Of a stretch of 64,000 bases of DNA, positions 1-10,891 are shown one piece after another. This DNA comes from Erigeron canadensis (lineage: Eukaryota > Streptophyta > Magnoliopsida > Asterales > Asteraceae): NCBI RefSeq assembly GCF_010389155.1, contig NC_057768.1:2788501-2852500 (forward strand). The letters run 5' to 3'. The notes under the pieces were generated by a model. The model was not told where the DNA came from and did no database searches. It saw nothing but the letters and a program-made list of their open reading frames with translations. The stretch's first letter is position 1. Every line of letters begins with the position of its first letter. Made by a program: the position numbers and the translations under genes.

Positions 1-155
1 TTGTATTCTGTAATTTTCTTTTAAACTAAGTGACTGTTTTTTTTTTTTTTTGGTTCTTCAATAAATGTATGAATGTTGTGTGTGTTTATTATTTGTTTCT
101 TTAATTTGAAATGCATGGTTTGTTCTTATTTTAACTCTACATCATTTATATCATT

Positions 156-3100
156 TTGCACATTTTACCTCTAACCATCAATGGACCCAGTTCATGTGGG
201 GACCTAAACCAATACTTCCTATTTTGTCAGGAATTCTACATCTGTGTCTGGTATATCGACTCCGGATGTTCCAGACATATGACTGGTAACAGATCTATTC
301 TTCAGAATTTTGTTGAAAAGTTCATGGGTACAGTTCGTTTTGGGAATGATCATATTGCTCCAATACTTGGATATGGTGACATCATTCAAAATGGGATCAC
401 TATAAAACGTGTCTCATATGTGGAAGGTCTTGGTCACAATCTCTTCAGTGTTGGTCAATTTTGTGACAATAATCTCCAAGTTCTTTTTAGACGACATGAA
501 TGTAGAGTGCAAACTGAAGAACGGGTAGATATTCTAACTGGATCTCGTGATGACAACCTATTTACTATCGATCTCAATAACATTCCATCACCTTCCTCTG
601 AAATTTGTCTTCTCTCAAAAGCTTCTACTCAACAATCTTGGTTATGGCATAGACGCCTGTCTCATCTCAACTTTCATACCATCAATGCTCTTGTTGATAA
701 ACAACTTGTAGAAGGACTGCCTGACTTCAAGTATGACATCAATCATGTTTGTTCAGCATGTGCTGTTGGCAAACTGAAAAGGGCATCTCACAGACCAAAG
801 AAACATCTGAGCACTGATGTTCCTCTTCATCTTCTTCACATGGACTTATGTGGTCCTATGCGTGTTCAAAGCATTCATGGTAAACGATACATTCTTGTTA
901 TCGTTGATGACTATTCTCGCTACACATGGGTCTACTTTCTTCGTGAGAAAAGTGAAGGTCCTCAAATCATTATTGACTTCATAAAACGAACTCAAGTTAA
1001 TCTTCAAACCGTGGTCCGTTCCGTTCGATCTGACAATGGTACTGAGTTCAAAAACACAACTCTCGAGTCATTTTTTACTTCTGTCGGTATCTCTCATCAA
1101 TTTTCCGCTGCACGAACTCCACAACAAAATGGAGTGGTTGAACGTCGTAATCGCACACTTGTTGAAGCTGCACGAACCATGCTTGCTCACTCTCGACTTC
1201 CTCCTAATCTATGGGCCGAAGCCGTTGCTACAGCATGTTTCACTCAAAATAGATCGATTATCAATAAGCGATTCGACAAAACTCCATATGAAGTCATCAA
1301 TAAGAGAAAACCAAATGTGAATTATTTTCATATCTTTGGATGTGTATGCTATGTTCTCAATGACCATGACAATCTTGGAAAATTTGAACCAAAGGGAGAT
1401 GAGGCTTATTTTATTGGTTATTCACATGAATCCATTGCTTATCGTGTCTATAATCGCAGAACCAAGAAAGTGGTAGAAAGCATGAATGTCAAATTTGATG
1501 AACTATCTGGAATGCTCCTAGATCATCATTTTTCAACATCCTCTGTTCCAACTCCATCTTAGCCCCCTAAATCTGGATCTGATCATTCTCACAATTTCCC
1601 ATGTCCAACCACTGAAGAGTTAGACACAGTATTTGATGAATTTTATCATGACTCTCCTTCACTAGCAGAACCTACCTCCTCTGAAATTGAATCTTCATCT
1701 TCAACGAATTCTCTGTTCGAAAGCTCTACTTCATCTCAACAAGAAACCTCTTCTACACCATCAATAAACTGTCCCACTCCTTCTCCCCCAGATACTCTAT
1801 CATCAAGAAATTCATCAATCTCATGTCCATCATCTAGCTCCAACTCAGTTTCTGAAGAAATGGTTCTTCCTGATGAACCAACATATGAACAAGTTGCTGA
1901 ACAACATTCTCCCACCTTTCTTAATCCCGATGAAAATAACGAACCAGCTGCACCGTTACCTCATTCTCGAAAATGGTCACGCTCCATGCTTCCGCATCCA
2001 CTAAGTCAAATAATTGGTGATCCATCTGCTGGTCTAACCACTCGAGCCGCCTGTGCAAATGAATGCTTGTTTGTCAATTTCTTAAGCATGGTCGAACCTA
2101 CTAATGTCACAGAAGCTCTATGTGATCCAGACTGGGTGAAAGCCATGCAAGATGAACTGTCTCAATTCGAACATCTCGAAGTATGGAAATTGGTTCCTAA
2201 TCCTTACATTCACAAGGAACCAATAAAGACCAAATGGATATTCAAGAATAAGAAAGATGAAAGTGGCGTTGTTGTTCGCAATAAAGCTAGACTTGTTGCT
2301 AAAGGATATTCTCAACAAGATGGAGTTGATTATGATGAAACATTCGCTCCTGTTGCTCGCATTGAAGCCATTCGCATTTCTCTTGCTTATGCAGCATTCA
2401 AGAACTTTACTGTTTATCAAATGGATGTTAAATCGGCTTTTCTTAATGGGGTCCTCAAAGAAGAAGTTTATGTCGAACAACCAAAAGGATTCATTGATCC
2501 AAAACATCCAGATTATGTGTACAAACTTGACAAAGCTCTCTATGGATTGAAGCAAGCACCACGTGCATGGTATGATGCTCTTACCACATATCTTCTAAAA
2601 TCTGGATTCTCTAAAGGTACTATCGACACTACTCTGTTTATCAAACGGCAAGGTAACGATATCCTTCTGATCCAGATTTATGTAGATGATATTATATTCG
2701 GTTTGACTAATCCTAAGTACTGCAAAAACTTTTCTGCATTAATGGTCAAACATTTCGAAATGAGCATGATGGGTGAACTAAATTTTTTCCTTGGTTTACA
2801 AGTTAAACAACTTTCCAATGGGATTTTCATTTGTCAAAATAAATACATTCTTGATATTTTGAGAAAATTTGACATGTCTAACTGTCAACCCATTGCCATA
2901 CCAATGGATCAAAGAACTAAAATTCATGCTGATATCAATGGAAAACCATACAATCAGAAACTTTTTCGCAGTATGATTGGATCACTCATGTACTTGACAG
3001 CCAGTCGACCGGATATTATGTTTGCCACTTGCATGTGTGCTCGCTTCCAAGCTAACCCTATGGAAAGTCATGCCCAAGCTGTAAAACGAATCTTTCGGTA

Positions 3101-3626
3101 TCTTAAAGGAACTATAAATCTTGGTTTATGGTACCCAAAAGATACCGGATTCGAGTTAATTGCTTTTTCAGATGCAGATCATGCTGGATGCAAGTTAGAT
3201 CGCAAAAGTACTTCAGGGAGTGTCCAGTTTCTAGGTGACAAGTTAGTCGGTTGGTCTTCAAAGAAACAATCTTGTGTGTCCACCTCAACTGCTGAGGCTG
3301 AATATGTGGCTGCTGCAAGTTGCTGCTCACAAGTTCTGTGGATGAAAACTCAGCTTTCTGACTATGGATTCAAATATGATCGGATACCAATCTACTATGA
3401 CTCCAAAAGTGCTATCGCCATCTCTTGCAACCCTGTTCAACACACAAGGACAAAGCACATCGATGTAAGGTATCATTTTATCAAAGACCATGTCGAAAAA
3501 GGTAACATCGAACTTTACTTTGTTCCAACTGACTACCAACTTGCTGATCTGTTCACTAAACCATTAGATCGCCAACGGTTTACTTTTTTGATCACTAAGT
3601 TAGGTATGTTTGATCTACAAACTTAA
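156..3626 (+). pseudogene. copia pol polyprotein, interrupted by one in-frame stop
   Basis: One frame runs from the aspartic protease active site (DSGCSRHMTG, about residue 36) through the GAG-pre-integrase zinc region (LWHRRLSHLN), the integrase core (HMDLCGPM, RSDNGTEF and the PQQNGVVERRN block carrying the D,D,E residues), then reverse transcriptase ([31 protein letters not shown] active site) and RNase H ([24 protein letters not shown]). A TAG at 1560-1562 separates integrase from reverse transcriptase. Sequence on both sides stays open in the same frame, and the stop falls in the Ser/Thr/Pro-rich linker between the domains. The second half first shows an ATG at 1860. The natural start is upstream and not visible. 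The catalytic motifs remain intact, so decay looks recent. Confidence 0.9.
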
Positions 3627-3710
3627 TATGGCTTACATAACATGCTATCTATGTTTATTTTCCTGGTCAAACGCTTGCCATCTGCTTAGTTGCTCTTATA
3701 TGCAATGTTT

Positions 3711-3800
3711 GAGGGGGAGAAAATGGGTAGATTGCATGTTTTTAGGGGGAGTTTGTAAATTTCTTTTATGTGTGTGTCTGTATGATTTTTCTTAGGGGGA
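3711..3800 (+). other. three polypurine-tract-like motifs behind pol
   Basis: Three G5 purine runs follow the pol stop: GAGGGGGAGA at 3711-3720, AGGGGGA at 3744-3750 and AGGGGGA at 3794-3800. They match the core of the true polypurine tract next to the 3' LTR (AAGGGGGAGA, 9664-9673). Polypurine tracts prime plus-strand DNA synthesis. Extra copies inside an element could act as central priming sites or mark where a 3' end used to lie before the extra ORF was gained; the role here is inference. Confidence 0.5.
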
Positions 3801-3845
3801 GTTTTGTCCATATTCCTTTACTTTATATATACCCCCCAAAAAAAA

Positions 3846-3929
3846 AAAAAAACCCGGTTTTGACCAAACCGGGTCAAGTCAAACGGGTCGATACAACCGG
3901 GTCAAATCCCGGCTTTGACTGCTATAAAT
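3846..3929 (+). promoter_or_regulatory. candidate internal promoter for the extra ORF
   Basis: A compact block carries repeated CCGGGTCAA-type motifs (AAACCGGGTCAAG, CAACCGGGTCAAA) mixed with TTGACC/TTGACT W-box cores, followed 10-20 bases later by a TATA-like CTATAAATA at about 3921-3929. A poly-A run stands at 3839-3852. The layout looks like a plant core promoter with upstream elements, placed between pol and the extra ORF. No transcript evidence is available, so promoter activity is inferred. Confidence 0.4.
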
Positions 3930-4074
3930 ACCCCTCGTTGACCCTCATTTAATTTTTTCCAAAATTTTCTAAGTTTTCTTTTCCTTCTTTTAAAACCGGC
4001 TTTCTCTAAATCCCGGCATTAGTTCACTTATTGTGGTTCAAGGATTCCCGGCATTTACTCTTCTATCAAGCAAA

Positions 4075-4505
4075 AACCGGTTTTTCAGGTATAATCATTC
4101 TCCAATACCGGCTTTCATTTATACTTACTGTTACCATGTTTTTCAATTCCTCAAAACAATAAAACCGGTTTTCATATATTTAACTTATGATTTACCGGAC
4201 TTCATATCATTAGATTATGTAATACCGGTTTTCATATATTTAACTTATGATTTACCGGACTTCATATGATTAGATTATGTAATACCGGTTTTCATATCTT
4301 TGGATTATGAAATACCGGTTTTCATATCTTTTAATACTGTCAAACCGGTGTTCATATCTTTAGATTATGAAATACCGGTTTTCATATCTTTTTGATACTG
4401 TAATACCGGTTTTCATATCTTTTGATTATGAAATACCGGTTTTCATATCATTTGTTCCTGAAATACCGGTTTTCATTCTTGTTAATTCTCATTTACCAGT
4501 TTTTT
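4075..4505 (+). repeat. tandem array of an ACCGGTTTTCATAT unit
   Basis: About a dozen imperfect direct repeats with a period near 35-40 bases share the core ACCGGTTTTCATATCTTT followed by a variable AT-rich tail such as GATTATGAAAT. Some units carry ACCGGACTTCATAT instead. Two neighbouring units (about 4164-4203 and 4224-4263) are almost identical over roughly 60 bases, pointing to recent local duplication. The array lies in the untranslated spacer between pol and the extra ORF. Confidence 0.85.
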
Positions 4506-5029
4506 TCATAAGTTTTTCATGATTTTTTCCAGGGGTAATTACTTGACTCTTACGTGATCTTCGTATATCATTTATCTTTGTTGAGTATTCGGGTATTCTA
4601 TCTTTCCTATTTCATTCATGATTTAATTTATGCTTATTTTGTGAATATACTATATGTCTAGAATTACTTTACATACATGCATGCTTATCTATACTGAATG
4701 CTTAAATGGTTATTTTGTGCCTTATCTATATTTGTTGAATGTATTTTCTTTGCAAGTGCATCGATATCGAGTATTTACTTGATATCTTGATGCTTTGCAT
4801 AATATCAGTATATCATACTGGTATTGATTCTTAAAATTTTCATCTTTATAAAATGTTACTCTGCCCAAAAATTTTCATCTTCAGATCTTATTATGCATAA
4901 GATACATTTCATTGTGCTCTCACTTCAGTTTCATTTGTGATCAATCTAATGTTCATTAATCTACCTGAGATCACACATATTTGTTGCCACATTTCCTCTT
5001 ATACATATTTTTGATTAGACATCCTTTTT

Positions 5030-5325
5030 CTCTAAGAAGTAAGGTATTGAACGCCTTGATGTACCACCTTTACATCTTTTGTGAAAAAGGTTGTATATTC
5101 ATTAATATATTTCAAACATACTGTTGCCATACATCAAGTTTTCTTTTGAAGCAAGACATTGAACGCCTTGATGTATTGTCCTTGCATCTTCTGTAAAACG
5201 GGGTGTATGTTCAATTTATTTTTCAAACAAAAACTAAAAGTTTTTCCCATCTTACATTGTTTTTCCTTAAGATGTAAGGTATCGAACGCCTTGTTGTACT
5301 ACCTTTACATCTTTTGTGAATAAAC
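5030..5325 (+). repeat. three direct repeats ahead of the extra ORF
   Basis: Three imperfect copies of a 45-85 base unit lie at about 5030-5116, 5147-5229 and 5267-5325. Each contains GAACGCCTTGATGTA (third copy GAACGCCTTGTTGTA) followed by CCTTTACATCTTTTGTGAA or a close variant. They end just upstream of the extra ORF. Conserved short repeats next to functional ends are known in Sireviruses; whether these correspond is unknown. Confidence 0.75.
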
Positions 5326-5400
5326 AGTGTTAGATAAATCTTGGTGTTTAACTTAACCCTGGAAACAATGTTTCCCATTCGTCTTCTCGTTAATTTCAGA

Positions 5401-8400
5401 ATGGAGTTTCTACAAGTTGGTGCTACAGAACAAATGATGAATAATTTTCGTCTCATGATTCCATTCACATGTCCTTTCGGAATAATCCCTGTGATGCTTA
5501 CATATCACCCAATGCTCAATGTTTTAACCATTACTACCGAAGGCATAGAAGAGGAACTCCTGTTTCAAATGTGGCGAACCATTGAATACGTTCCCGCAAG
5601 AGGAAGAGCTTGTCCCTTCTTCCGTTTCTCTCTCCAGACTTCTGATGGTGATTCACAGCAGTTTACATTCAATCTCAGTGATTTCCGTACTATATTACAA
5701 TTCCCTGCTGCTGATTCAAGACCAGGAGAAACAAGTTTTGTTGCAACTCCACCAACACTTGAAATGTTACATCACGTACATGAGTTAGGTTATGATGGAG
5801 AGATTGCAGCCCTGAGCAAATTAAGAAAGAAGAACTTCCACCCGCTGTGGCACACACTTTGCTCAATAATCAACAATTGCTTGTCACCATCTCGCAAAGG
5901 TCAAGATGACTTTACAAAGGCTACTCTTTCTTATCTTTTTGGGATTGCATTCGATGTACATCTGGACTTTGCAGCAATTGCATTTGATCATCTAAGACTA
6001 CAAGTAAATGGAAAGTTCACAGCTAACAAGAAATATATTGCTTTCATCCGTTTCTTGTCTGTCATAGTAGCACACTTTGTCAACAACAACGATAACATCC
6101 AACGGTTTCCCAACTCAAGGCATGCATTCATTTCAAGTTTCCGAAGTGTTTATACAAATAACAGAATTGAATCAATTCACTTCATGCCGATTCCTGAAAC
6201 TCTGCTTCGCCAGGTGCCTATAGATAATCCTGATCTCAGGATGTACCGAGAGTATTTAGAAGAGCGTATGGCGGCTCACAACCGAGTTGTGCCTTCCCCA
6301 CGCTCGCATAGGTCGCCTAGAGAGGGTCATAGGTCTAGGAAAAGAAAAGAGGGGTCTGGAGTAGAATTGGCACCTGGCTCATCTATTCTTTCGTCTTCTT
6401 CCTCTTCTGCAACCGAATTACCTGAATCATCTGCCCCTCAAAGAAAGAAACATAAAAAATCAAAGTCTAAAACAACTCCATCTTTCACCGCTCCTTCTCC
6501 TCTCACTACTTCATCTTCTTCTTCTGAAACTCATTCTTCACCATCTTCATCATCTTCTACTGAACGACAACGTCAAATTCCAAAATTTGTTGTCCGTGTG
6601 AGAACTCCTCTCCTACCAATTCCTGAGGAATCTCAAGAAGAACAATCCTCATCTCATCATGATAGTGAACCTCCATTGAATGACGTTCTATTTGATATTC
6701 CGGAGGAACAAGGTGGTCTTGAGGGTGAGGTTGAAAAACATAATGGAGAGAATGTGTGGTCCGGGTTAAGTATAGGGCAAAAAGAAAACGATGGCCCTCC
6801 GACAGTTCAACCAATTAACCGGGATGCTACCACTAGGATAGAAGCCGAGGACTCCCCAACCTCGCATTCTACACCTTCTCGCCACTCTGGATCCTCTCTA
6901 CAGGATCCAGTTTCATCACTGCACAGGCACCAACCGCATCCACTATCGACTTCTCATTCGGAGAATGTTGATATTGAAGCAGTGGAGACTTCTGCCTCTC
7001 TCCCAACTTCGTTTGTTCACACAATAGAGTCTAGATCCCCTAGGACACATACTTTTGAGCACGCACATTCTTTGAATGTTGCTATAACAGACCGAGAGTC
7101 GGTGGTTCCACCATCTCAAGGAGTGTCTGGAAGTCCTGTTTATGTGTTCCTACCACAAGTTACATTGACAGGCACTGCGGAGTTAAGCTTTGAAGAAGCT
7201 AGGCTTGCCGTGCATTTTCAAGGTAAAACTCCCAGTTCAACGGACTCTCTAGGAGACTCCGGACGTCTCACCATCCGGAACATTGTGCTTGGCATTCGTG
7301 CTCAGCCAATTCGTTCTGAAACAACCAATGTCGAGCAATTGCTTCATAAATCATTGGGAAGCCCTGATGGCCAAAACCATTCAGGCCACACTGTAAAACC
7401 CACGGAGCCTACAAGTGTGCAAACGACATCTATGTCGGCCGCTCCTGCTCTTTCAACTCAACCACCACCAACCGCTGTGCTCCGATCTCCTATTAATAAA
7501 GGAAAAGCCCCGGTCACTTCTCCATCATCCTCTTCAACTTCTAGCCCTCCTCCAAATCCAGATGGCATAAGACTTAAAGCGAATCCAGAAGAACGCCAAC
7601 TTTTTAAAGAACTTGAAACTGCTGGACTTCTCCCTCACACGAATCCACCACCATCTCCACCACACTTGTCACCTCCCGCTTTATCATCTCACCAAAGCCG
7701 TTCTCCTCAACATACTCAATCTCTTCGCTTAAATATCAACACCATGTATGGAGATTTGTATGCTGCTTTTATCTCTCTTGACAATCACGCCGATCCATTT
7801 GACAAAGCAATCCTTGCAACTCTCCAGGATCGCTTCGACCATCAACATCAACTCTTGCTTCTAAATCAACAAGCCGAACAAAAGAAGCTTCTTGCTGACA
7901 CTCAACTTGAGGCAGCACTGAAAAGAATTACTGAATTAGAAGAATCTTGCAAAGTGGCTGCAGTCGTTCATCGTAGACGTGATGAACCTGTGATCAGGAT
8001 CAACACGAGGGGGATAATAGAGAAGATGCGACGACAGAAGTAAGGGTTAGCGCTGAAACGGATGTTATTGGAAGCAATGAAGTTGTTGGAGATGAAGCTC
8101 AATCTAGAGATGCTCCTAATGATGAACAAATGGATATAGAGCTCACTAAAGTTATACTTGGCTCAACTGATAGGGATGATACTATATCTCGAGAACTCAA
8201 TATTGATCCCTTTGTGATTATTGAAGATGTAAACGATGAAATTCAAGATGATGACACATTTGAAGTTGGAGGCAATGATGTTGATCCAAATGATGAAAAT
8301 GATTCTTCTGACAATAATGACCTCCTACCTCCTGGCTTTGATAACTATCCAACTGTTCCTTAACCCAATCCATCTCTTAACCAATTAAACCTTCGCCAAC

Positions 8401-9644
8401 TTATTCACCACCTTAATCATCCCCAATTTCAAGATCACACCAGAATTCCACCCATTCAAATTGATGAAGGAGGTTTTCGAGCTAATCAAAGAAGTAGAGT
8501 CAATTACCTTGCACTTCATCCTCATTTGTTCAAAATGACTAAGTTTCTTGAAGAAAAGGCATCTCAGATCTTCTCTCAAAAAGAAGAATTAAAAAGGATT
8601 GACATCGACGAATTAAGGGCTCGTAGAGCATACGATGTTGAGCTTCATAGGACAAAGTATTTGAAAGATCTTGTCACTGCCAAAACCATCAAAGCCAATA
8701 AAGAATGGAAGAAGCAATTTGGATTAAAGATTGTTGATGTTGTGGGTATTCACTTCAAAGAATGGCGTGATCCTGGTTTTGCAAGACCTCCTGGCCTAAT
8801 TTGGTTAGTGGTTCAACGAGAGGACAATCGTCAATATATGTTTGGTGAAGCTCGCTTCAATTATCTTTCTGCAGATGATCTTATCTTCCTTCTTCATTAC
8901 TTTGCTCGAAAGCTTATTCAACCCGATCCTGAAAATCAAGAGGCTTATTATGCAGTTAAAAGATACATGGATAGTCTTATTCTGAGCCAAACCCAAAAAG
9001 ACTTCCAACTGGCCATTGAGAAGAGAAGGAAGAAAGTCAACCTCACCATACCAAATCAGAGAATTCATGGAATAAACTTAGAAAATTTCAGCAATGGTGC
9101 AGTGTTTGACAACCTAAGAGGTTTTGTTTTTGAAAGCGATCAAGGTCATAAACTTTTCATAAGAATAGACGAACTTGCCAAATATTCTGATGGAACATTG
9201 AAGCTGTGTTTAACTATGTTTGAAAGCCTTCATGAGTTTGAAGAAACTGAGAAAGAAAAAGGAAGGATGACCAAGGTTATTAACAAGATCAAATCAAGGC
9301 TGGATCACAGAGAAAGATCAAGACGAATCTTAGCAGCCAGACTTCCAAAAGAACAAAAAGGGGTCATCCACGTTCCAGAAGGCACCTGGGTCAGATATTC
9401 ACCAAACAACGAACAAGGAATTCACAACATGCCTCCTGTTAACTTTGCAGACAACATTATCGAGCCACCTAATCGCCCTGAGGATCCTAAGTATCATTTT
9501 GTGCCAAAGAAGTTCTGGAAAGAATCAAAACATAAATATGAAAAACGTGTGTTCAAATCTCAGACTACTTCTCAAGATAAACCTGAATCATCCACAAAGA
9601 AAAGAAATAGACGTCAAAGGAAAAAGAAAAGAGCTCACCAATGA
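5401..9644 (+). pseudogene. extra (envelope-like) ORF of the copia element, frameshifted and stopped
   Basis: A 2.6 kb frame ends at a TAA at 8041; it is followed in another frame by an open stretch to a TAA at 8361, then in that same frame an open stretch to 9644. Frame continuity suggests one original protein of roughly 1,400 residues, broken by a one-base indel near the G5 run at 8008-8013 and by one stop. The N-terminal 300 residues are a compact domain (FRFSLQTSDGDSQQFTFNLS, LSYLFGIAFDVHLDF), the middle is Ser/Pro/Thr/His-rich, and the end is charged and coiled-coil prone (EELKRIDIDELRARRAYDVE; basic tail KKRNRRQRKKKR). I do not see a signal peptide or a clear membrane anchor, so 'envelope-like' is only the customary name for its position. 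ATG 5401 is preferred because it follows a 3' splice-site-like TTAATTTCAG; an ATG at 5368 is in frame. Confidence 0.7.
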
Positions 9645-9674
9645 TCATTTACAAAACAGCACTAAGGGGGAGAT

Positions 9675-9942
9675 TGTTAGCTTTATAAGTTGTAGTGCGT
9701 GTTTTGTATATTAACATTTGACTCGTCCTTTATGTTTATTATGTTATGGTGAAGGGTTTATCTTGTAATTAGACTTGTACTTGCTTGTAATTATCCAAGG
9801 GGTTTAATAGCAATTTGTGTGGCTATATAAACCTCCAAATGTAATGAAAAATTAACCTTTTGACCAACTTATTATTGATTGTTCTAATACCTATATTCTC
9901 CATTAAAACCTACATTCTCATTTATCTTAAAGGTTCATTTCA
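9675..9942 (+). repeat. 3' LTR of the copia element
   Basis: Directly after the polypurine tract (9664-9673) comes TGTTAGCTTTATAAG, the TG start expected of an LTR. A TATATAA box lies at 9824-9830. Candidate CA ends exist at 9920 and 9942; 9942 is favoured because recognisable bZIP sequence resumes a few bases later. The short length, about 250-270 bp, suits a small copia LTR, but the 5' copy needed to prove the ends is missing. Confidence 0.6.
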
Positions 9943-10209
9943 CATTTTAGCATTCTCTTAAAGAACTTGATCATGAGTCCCATAATACTTACTAAGTCTG
10001 GCAACAAGTTGTTGATTTTCATGACGAAGCCTATGAACTTGTGAACTAAGTTCATCTAGGTGTATTTGCTTGCGCCTACGTGATCTGTGTGCCGACTCTC
10101 TATTGGATATCATTCTCCTTTTTTTCCTCTCATTGATTATGTTTTGCTGTTGCTCATCCGCATCATCTGAATTCGAGTGAAGACATGAACGCTGAACCTC
10201 CTCTCGCAT
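9943..10209 (-). pseudogene. bZIP transcription factor fragment
   Basis: The minus strand encodes an 83-residue stretch with a bZIP DNA-binding basic region (N-x7-R in [14 protein letters not shown]) and the start of a leucine zipper ([19 protein letters not shown]). The upstream [19 protein letters not shown] also matches group S bZIP proteins (bZIP43/48 style). Translation stops at a TAA at 9958-9960, but the next codons read Glu-Asn-Ala-Lys, the usual continuation after a Gln in this family, so the stop probably arose from CAA. Similarity ends within about 15 bases of the presumed LTR end, which suggests the copia element landed in this gene. The 5' side begins at a splice-acceptor-like TTTGATAG, so the ATG at 10209 may not be the real start. 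Dimerisation would be weak because most of the zipper is missing. Confidence 0.75.
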
Positions 10210-10499
10210 CTATCAAACAAAAGAACAACACTTACATATCACACAATCTGGCAACCGGACGGATTAAACATGCCATATAATTAATTAACAATAAGCCCAA
10301 CAACAACATATATGTATGTGTATATTTTCTATACATCTTTAAATGTATAAAAACAACATAACTGTACGTTTACGCAACTTTTTAAATTTGTGTAGAGATA
10401 AATGCGAACAAAACAACTATTTGTTGTAGTGATATAAGCAACCAACCCGCATACAAAAGCATATCAAATTTTTATATCAAAAGGTGTAAATTACTCGCG

Positions 10500-10715
10500 A
10501 ATGTCAAGAGGTCTAGCATACACTGTCTGGGTCCATGCTAGAGATCGAGCCCGCCCCTCAACGAGCAAATCTCCTTACTTATACCCCTTGAAGAGGAAAA
10601 CCCTCTTGCCAAGACTAGAACTCAAGACCTTGGGTTTCATGTAAAACCTGGTCCCTTACCCACTCTAAGGCACAGGAGTGGCTAACTCACATAAGTGAGT
10701 TGGTTAGAAAAGCAT
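10500..10715 (-). repeat. SINE-like retroposon fragment
   Basis: The minus strand has the look of a degenerate tRNA-derived SINE: GAGTTGGTTAGCCACTCC near a possible A box, then AAGGTCTTGAGTTCTAGTC as a decayed B box. Similar wording recurs at 54985-55190. It lies between the kinase exon and the bZIP fragment. Boundaries and family are not determined. Confidence 0.4.
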
Positions 10716-10891
10716 ACCAAATGAATCTAGCTAAAAATGACCTTTAATAATCAAGATACTATAACCAAAGTTAATTGAATGACCAATTTTCGAAGGAACG
10801 GTTCCAAAGTTATATGGCTAATTCATGACGACATCATGTTGTCGCAAAAAGAAAAACTGTCTAATGTAGTTTTTCTTGTAGTGTAACTTAC

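Larger units (their letters stand above)
1..9942 (+). mobile_element. Ty1/copia retrotransposon with extra ORF, 5' part outside or lost
   Basis: The visible order is protease active site, integrase, reverse transcriptase, RNase H, a non-coding spacer, a long extra ORF, a polypurine tract and a 3' LTR. Integrase before reverse transcriptase is the Ty1/copia order, and an additional ORF behind pol is characteristic of the SIRE/Maximus (Sirevirus) lineage; lineage assignment is inference. No gag, primer binding site or 5' LTR is seen. The first 150-230 bases do not read as coding, so the 5' part is either degraded or lies outside the window. With no second LTR, neither the exact 3' end nor the target duplication can be fixed; position 9942 is an estimate based on a CA end next to recognisable bZIP sequence. 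Pol carries an internal stop and the extra ORF a frameshift and a stop, so this copy cannot be autonomous. Confidence 0.85.

Noticed and set aside
1..155. Part of a 5' LTR or leader of the copia element
   Set aside because: It shares no stretch with the 3' LTR at 9675-9942 and holds no primer binding site.
2118..2555. 145-codon minus-strand frame
   Set aside because: It is the antisense shadow of the reverse-transcriptase region.
4075..4505. Regular repeats reminiscent of a CRISPR array
   Set aside because: Units are directly tandem with no unique spacers and lie in a plant retrotransposon.
10823..10891. Last 20-odd codons of the long kinase frame
   Set aside because: They follow a strong GTAAGT donor and do not resemble kinase sequence, so they are intron read-through.
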